Part shown: positions 60,781 through 64,000 of the stretch, in pieces
Position numbering within the stretch: position 1 is the stretch's first letter
Layout of the letters: each line of letters opens with the position of its first letter
Assembly (NCBI RefSeq): GCF_029320955.1
Contig: NZ_CP119757.1
Location: 310,001 to 374,000 of the forward strand
From: Flavobacterium sp. YJ01
GTDB lineage: Bacteria; Bacteroidota; Bacteroidia; Flavobacteriales; Flavobacteriaceae
Length of the DNA: 64,000 nucleotides
Reading direction: 5' to 3'
The notes under the pieces: generated by a model
What the model was told of the DNA's origin: nothing
Database searches by the model: none
The model's input: only the letters and a program-made list of their open reading frames with translations
Program-made: the position numbers and the translations under genes

Positions 60781-62319
60781 TTATTTTACGAAATCAATTT
60801 CTATTTGTTCTAATGATTTTCCTTTGGTTTCGGGCAAGATTTTATACAATATGAAGAAACCGATTAATGCAATTCCTCCAAAAATAGAGAAGGTAAATGC
60901 ATTGCCTAAATTGGATAATTCCCAAGGAAAAACCTGCTGAACAATCCAGCTTACAAATCCGTTTACAAAACCGATTACGCCAATTGCCAAACCACGGTAA
61001 CGATTTGGATATAATTCGGATAATAAAACCCACATTACTGGCCCAAGCGAAAAGGCAAAACAGGCAATAAATCCCATTACGCCAACCAAAACCAAAACAG
61101 CATTCATTTGAGTTGCCATTTCTAAAATTGTCCCTTCATTTTTAGCATAAATCTGATCCCCTAAAAGCGTTTTCATTTCGTTTTTAAATGCAATATCATT
61201 CTCGTAAATTTTACCTGCAATCGGTTTTAACTTTACTGCAATTGAATTTTCTAAAAGCGTTATTTTATCTAAAGTTAATTGATATTTTGCTTCTTTAAAT
61301 CCGTACGCGCATAAAGCCATACTAATTGCAATTCCAGCAATACCAACTAATAATAAAGGACGACGTCCCATTTTATCAATTAAAAACATGGCTACAATCG
61401 TAAAAGCTACTGTTATAAAACTCAACAGAACTCCCGAAGAAAAAGATGCATCATTGCCAATTCCGGTTTGTTTAAAAATAGATGTTGCGTAAAAGTAAAT
61501 TGCATTAATTCCGGTAATCTGCTGTAAAATTCCAATGACCAATCCGACCGTAAAAACGAATTTTAATGCGGGTTTAAAAAGGTCTTTTATTTTTAGTTTT
61601 TCCGTATTTTGATTGTCTTCTTTTAAACTTTCTAAAATAGTTTCAGTTTCTAATTTGGCTTTTTCTATTCCATGCATGGAAATCAAAACTTTTTTAGCTT
61701 CATCATCTCTTTTTTGGGTAAACAACCAACGCGGACTTTCTGGCACAAAAAACAAGAAAATATAATAGATAATAGACGGAATAATAACAATTCCGAGCAT
61801 CCAACGCCAAACATTTGCTTCTGTTAGAAAACTTGTTTGCCCAGAAGTATACAGATAATTGATGTAATAATTGCTCAAAAAAGCAGCAAAAAATCCTAAT
61901 ACAATATTGAGTTGCTGAATGGAAACTAATTTTCCTCTGTTTTCTGCCAAAGAAACTTCTGCAATATAAGTTGGCGCAATTACCAAAGCAATTCCAAATG
62001 CGATTCCGCCAATCATACGGGCGATATAAAGCATTTCATAAGAAAAACTATAAGCAGACAAAACGATGGATAAAGCATATAAAAAAGCGGCAAGAATCAG
62101 TAATTTTTTTCTTCCGATTATATCGCTTAAACGTCCTGAAATCAGCATGGCAAACATTGCCGTAAAAGAAGGTGAACTTACCACCCAGCCTGTTTGAAAA
62201 TCGTTCAGATTAAATTCGGGACCAACGTAAGACATGACTCCAGAAATAATTCCGGCATCAAAACCAAACAAAAATCCTCCTAAAGAAACTACAAAAGCGG
62301 CAAATATTGATTTTTTCAT
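60781..62319 (-). CDS. MFS sugar/H+ symporter (XylE-like)
   Basis: A 512-residue inner membrane protein with 12 predicted helices and the sugar porter signatures GRLSDIIGRKKLL, PESPRWLFTQKRD, DKMGRRPLLL and PETKGKSLEQIE. An extra soluble loop of about 70 residues (LDKITLLENSIAVKLKPIAG, KNEMKTLLGDQIYAKNEG) lies between helices 8 and 9, longer than in XylE. It brings xylose or another monosaccharide in for the GH43 enzyme. It follows a regulatory region with the terminator of the SusD gene. Confidence 0.92.
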   Translation of the reverse strand: MKKSIFAAFVVSLGGFLFGFDAGIISGVMSYVGPEFNLNDFQTGWVVSSPSFTAMFAMLISGRLSDIIGRKKLLILAAFLYALSIVLSAYSFSYEMLYIARMIGGIAFGIALVIAPTYIAEVSLAENRGKLVSIQQLNIVLGFFAAFLSNYYINYLYTSGQTSFLTEANVWRWMLGIVIIPSIIYYIFLFFVPESPRWLFTQKRDDEAKKVLISMHGIEKAKLETETILESLKEDNQNTEKLKIKDLFKPALKFVFTVGLVIGILQQITGINAIYFYATSIFKQTGIGNDASFSSGVLLSFITVAFTIVAMFLIDKMGRRPLLLVGIAGIAISMALCAYGFKEAKYQLTLDKITLLENSIAVKLKPIAGKIYENDIAFKNEMKTLLGDQIYAKNEGTILEMATQMNAVLVLVGVMGFIACFAFSLGPVMWVLLSELYPNRYRGLAIGVIGFVNGFVSWIVQQVFPWELSNLGNAFTFSIFGGIALIGFFILYKILPETKGKSLEQIEIDFVK

Positions 62320-62393
62320 TTAAAATTACGGTTGTTACTATTTCATAAATTTGTTCTTATGAGAACTAAATCGTTTGAAATTTAGTTAAATTT

Positions 62394-62432
62394 TTAAAAA
62401 GTTGAGCTGTTTTTATCAAACAGCCCAACTCA
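62394..62432 (-). terminator. terminator downstream of the SusD gene
   Basis: AGTTGGGCTGTTT pairs with AAACAGCTCAACT (one mismatch), followed on the minus strand by TTTTT. The repeat copy at 62495-62684 lies between it and the SusD stop at 62714, and the MFS promoter should be in 62320-62393. Confidence 0.8.
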
Positions 62433-62494
62433 GACTAACATGAAATTAACTATAAACTACTTGTGAGGTGAGAGTAATTCATCGAAATAATTTA

Positions 62495-62684
62495 AACACA
62501 TAGAACCATAGTTTTTTAAAACTTATGAAAAGACTGTAGAAAGAAACTAGTTTCTAACACATAGTTCACGCAGTGACTTGCGGAGATTCCTCGTTCCTCG
62601 GAATGACAAGATTATGCAGACTATGTTCATTTAAACAAGTGAAACGCCTTTTACAGAGATTCAAATTCTATGATTCTATGTGTT
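62495..62684. repeat. palindromic intergenic repeat, copy 2 with 56-bp insertion
   Basis: It has the same ends as copy 1: AACACATAGAACCATAG (62495-62511) and CTATGATTCTATGTGTT (62668-62684), and shares the core AAGAAACTAGTTTCTAACAC and the segment CAAGTGAAACGCC. Between the two halves is an extra 56 bases (62565-62620) with ATTCC/GGAAT arms (GATTCCTCGTTCCTCGGAAT), absent from copy 1. Confidence 0.8.
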
Positions 62685-62713
62685 GAAATAAACTACACTC
62701 AACGAATTACTTC

Positions 62714-64000
62714 CTAATATCCTGGATTTTGAATTAAAACGGTCGCTCCCACTTGCTGAATTTCTGATGCTGGAATTGGCAATAATTCGTCTCTTCCCAC
62801 AACAAAAACTTTTCCAACCGCTTCGAGAGCAGCTTTAGCATCGCTCCAGCGCACTAAATCGGTATATCTGTCCCAACCTTCTGTTGCCAATTCTCTTCTT
62901 CTTTCATCTTTAACCCCTTGCAAAGTGTAAGCTGGAATTTTCGGATTTCCTGCTCCGTAAGCTCTTTCGGTTACTAATTTATAAGAACTTGCTCCGCTTA
63001 AAACGCCTGTTCCGCCCATTAATGTGGCTTCAGCATGCATTAAAAGCACATCTGCATAACGAATGATTTTTTCATTTAATGGAGAGTCCGCATAATTTTG
63101 CAAACCGTCTTGAACTGCAGGCGGAATCCAATATTTGTACATACTTGCTTTAGATTTGAAAGCTGCCGTTCCAGTTGGCCAGAAATAATTGTAAGTATCG
63201 GTTCCAAAAACCCACTGTCCTTCTGTAGCAAAATTGATTGAGCCGTCTGGATTGGTACTGCAATTACAAGAAATAGCGCCTCTTCCGCCTCTTACAATTG
63301 TTTGTGGTGTTATAAAAGTGTATTCTTTTCTTCGGTCAGAATTATCATAAAAATCAATCAATTCTTGCCTTGGAACACTATTTCCGACAGCGCTGTTTCC
63401 AACCGAACTATTAAACAAAAATCCGAACATTTGATGTGTTGAAGAACCTTGATTTGAGTAACTCTGCCCGCCTTCAAAATTATTGTATAAAGAACCGCTG
63501 ATGTAACCAATTTCAAAAATCGATTCTTTTCCATATTCATTATTCAAATCCCAATTGTCTTCAAATTTTTCTTCTAACGAATAACCTAATTTCATTACTT
63601 CTTCGCAATATTTAACGGTTTCATTATAATCTTTCTGATATAAATTGGCTTTCGCTAAAAAAGCATAAGCCGCGCCTTTTGTTGCTCTTCCTTTTTTTGC
63701 CGCAACCGTTGGTAAAGTCTGAGCTGCATCTAATAAATCTTTTTCAATCTGCACATAAACTTCTGCGGCTGTAGCTTTTGGCTTTTTAAAATTATAAGAA
63801 GCATCTTTTATATATTCTGTAATTAAAGGAACGCCTCCAAAATGTTTCACTAATTCGAAATAAGCGAATCCACGTAAAAATTTGGCTTGCGCAATAAGCT
63901 GATTTTTAAAAGCTTCATCTTTTATTTTTTCAGTTTCTGTAATTATTCCAATTGCCGTATTGGCTCTCGAAATCATCGTGTACCATTTTTTCCACATTCC
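62714..64000 (-). CDS. SusD/RagB-type lipoprotein (5' end cut by window)
   Basis: At least 428 residues on the minus strand run off the right edge, so the N-terminus and lipobox are missing. The SusD plan is clear: AKFLRGFAYFELVKHFGGVP, TRATKGAAYAFLAKANLYQK-type TPR helices, YADVLLMHAEATL, and near the end LQGVKDERRRELATEGWDRY and DLVRW. It binds a hydrolysis product at the surface, with a SusC that should lie further right. The nearby GH43, MFS and GH26-like genes point to a hemicellulose such as arabinoxylan or mannan. Confidence 0.93.
   Translation of the reverse strand, partial: GMWKKWYTMISRANTAIGIITETEKIKDEAFKNQLIAQAKFLRGFAYFELVKHFGGVPLITEYIKDASYNFKKPKATAAEVYVQIEKDLLDAAQTLPTVAAKKGRATKGAAYAFLAKANLYQKDYNETVKYCEEVMKLGYSLEEKFEDNWDLNNEYGKESIFEIGYISGSLYNNFEGGQSYSNQGSSTHQMFGFLFNSSVGNSAVGNSVPRQELIDFYDNSDRRKEYTFITPQTIVRGGRGAISCNCSTNPDGSINFATEGQWVFGTDTYNYFWPTGTAAFKSKASMYKYWIPPAVQDGLQNYADSPLNEKIIRYADVLLMHAEATLMGGTGVLSGASSYKLVTERAYGAGNPKIPAYTLQGVKDERRRELATEGWDRYTDLVRWSDAKAALEAVGKVFVVGRDELLPIPASEIQQVGATVLIQNPGY

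Overview
The window looks like chromosomal DNA of a Flavobacterium-type bacterium (Bacteroidota, Flavobacteriia). The DNA is AT-rich, most starts lie behind A-rich stretches rather than a Shine-Dalgarno, and several genes have the Bacteroidota -7 element TAnnTTTG about 20-40 bases upstream. SusC/SusD pairs, an Oar-like TonB receptor, N-terminally exported TPR sensor proteins and many small lipoproteins fit this. I saw no rRNA, tRNA, CRISPR array, integrase or transposase.

Layout. 1-6.7 kb: a cut-off DUF1254/DUF1214 lipoprotein, an HxlR regulator with a DUF1826-like gene divergent from an SDR and an NTF2-like gene, stress-type small genes (PRC-barrel plus a 48-residue membrane protein) and a Tat-exported aldo/keto reductase. 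7-13.6 kb: a molybdenum locus, with ModA, a Mop/TOBE protein, ModB and ModC beside a second operon of a TonB receptor, a di-haem peroxidase and a cysteine-free sulfite-oxidase-fold protein. 13.7-20.3 kb: small genes, a YheT-type hydrolase, an orphan acetolactate synthase small subunit behind two tandem transcription attenuators, a DapA-family lyase with a cupin, a sialate O-acetylesterase and an L,D-transpeptidase. 20.5-25.6 kb: a SusC/SusD pair whose mRNA leader encodes a Cys-rich peptide.

26-30 kb holds a cysteine-hydrolase pseudoenzyme, a TPR-AraC hybrid regulator and secreted proteins including a papain-like one. 30-42.6 kb looks like a sigma-54 regulon: a response regulator/enhancer-binding protein and a TPR histidine kinase are divergently transcribed, and three good -24/-12 promoters precede a metallo-beta-lactamase-fold hydrolase, an alpha/beta hydrolase and a two-gene exported operon. 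42.7-51 kb: a Na+/H+ antiporter, a polysaccharide deacetylase, an OmpR/EnvZ-type pair, then an 11-bp phased repeat array upstream of an Oar-like TonB receptor.

51.7-57.8 kb is the most striking part: a probable copper acquisition locus. It has a TonB receptor carrying the CxxxM and HxM copper ligands of OprC, a YtkA-like lipoprotein, two exported CxGxC small proteins, and an MbnP/MbnH pair (MauG-like di-haem enzyme and its copper-binding substrate). 58-64 kb is the end of a hemicellulose utilisation locus: GH26-like lipoprotein, GH43, sugar MFS transporter and a SusD cut by the window edge. Two copies of a palindromic intergenic repeat (53.7 and 62.5 kb) flank this end.
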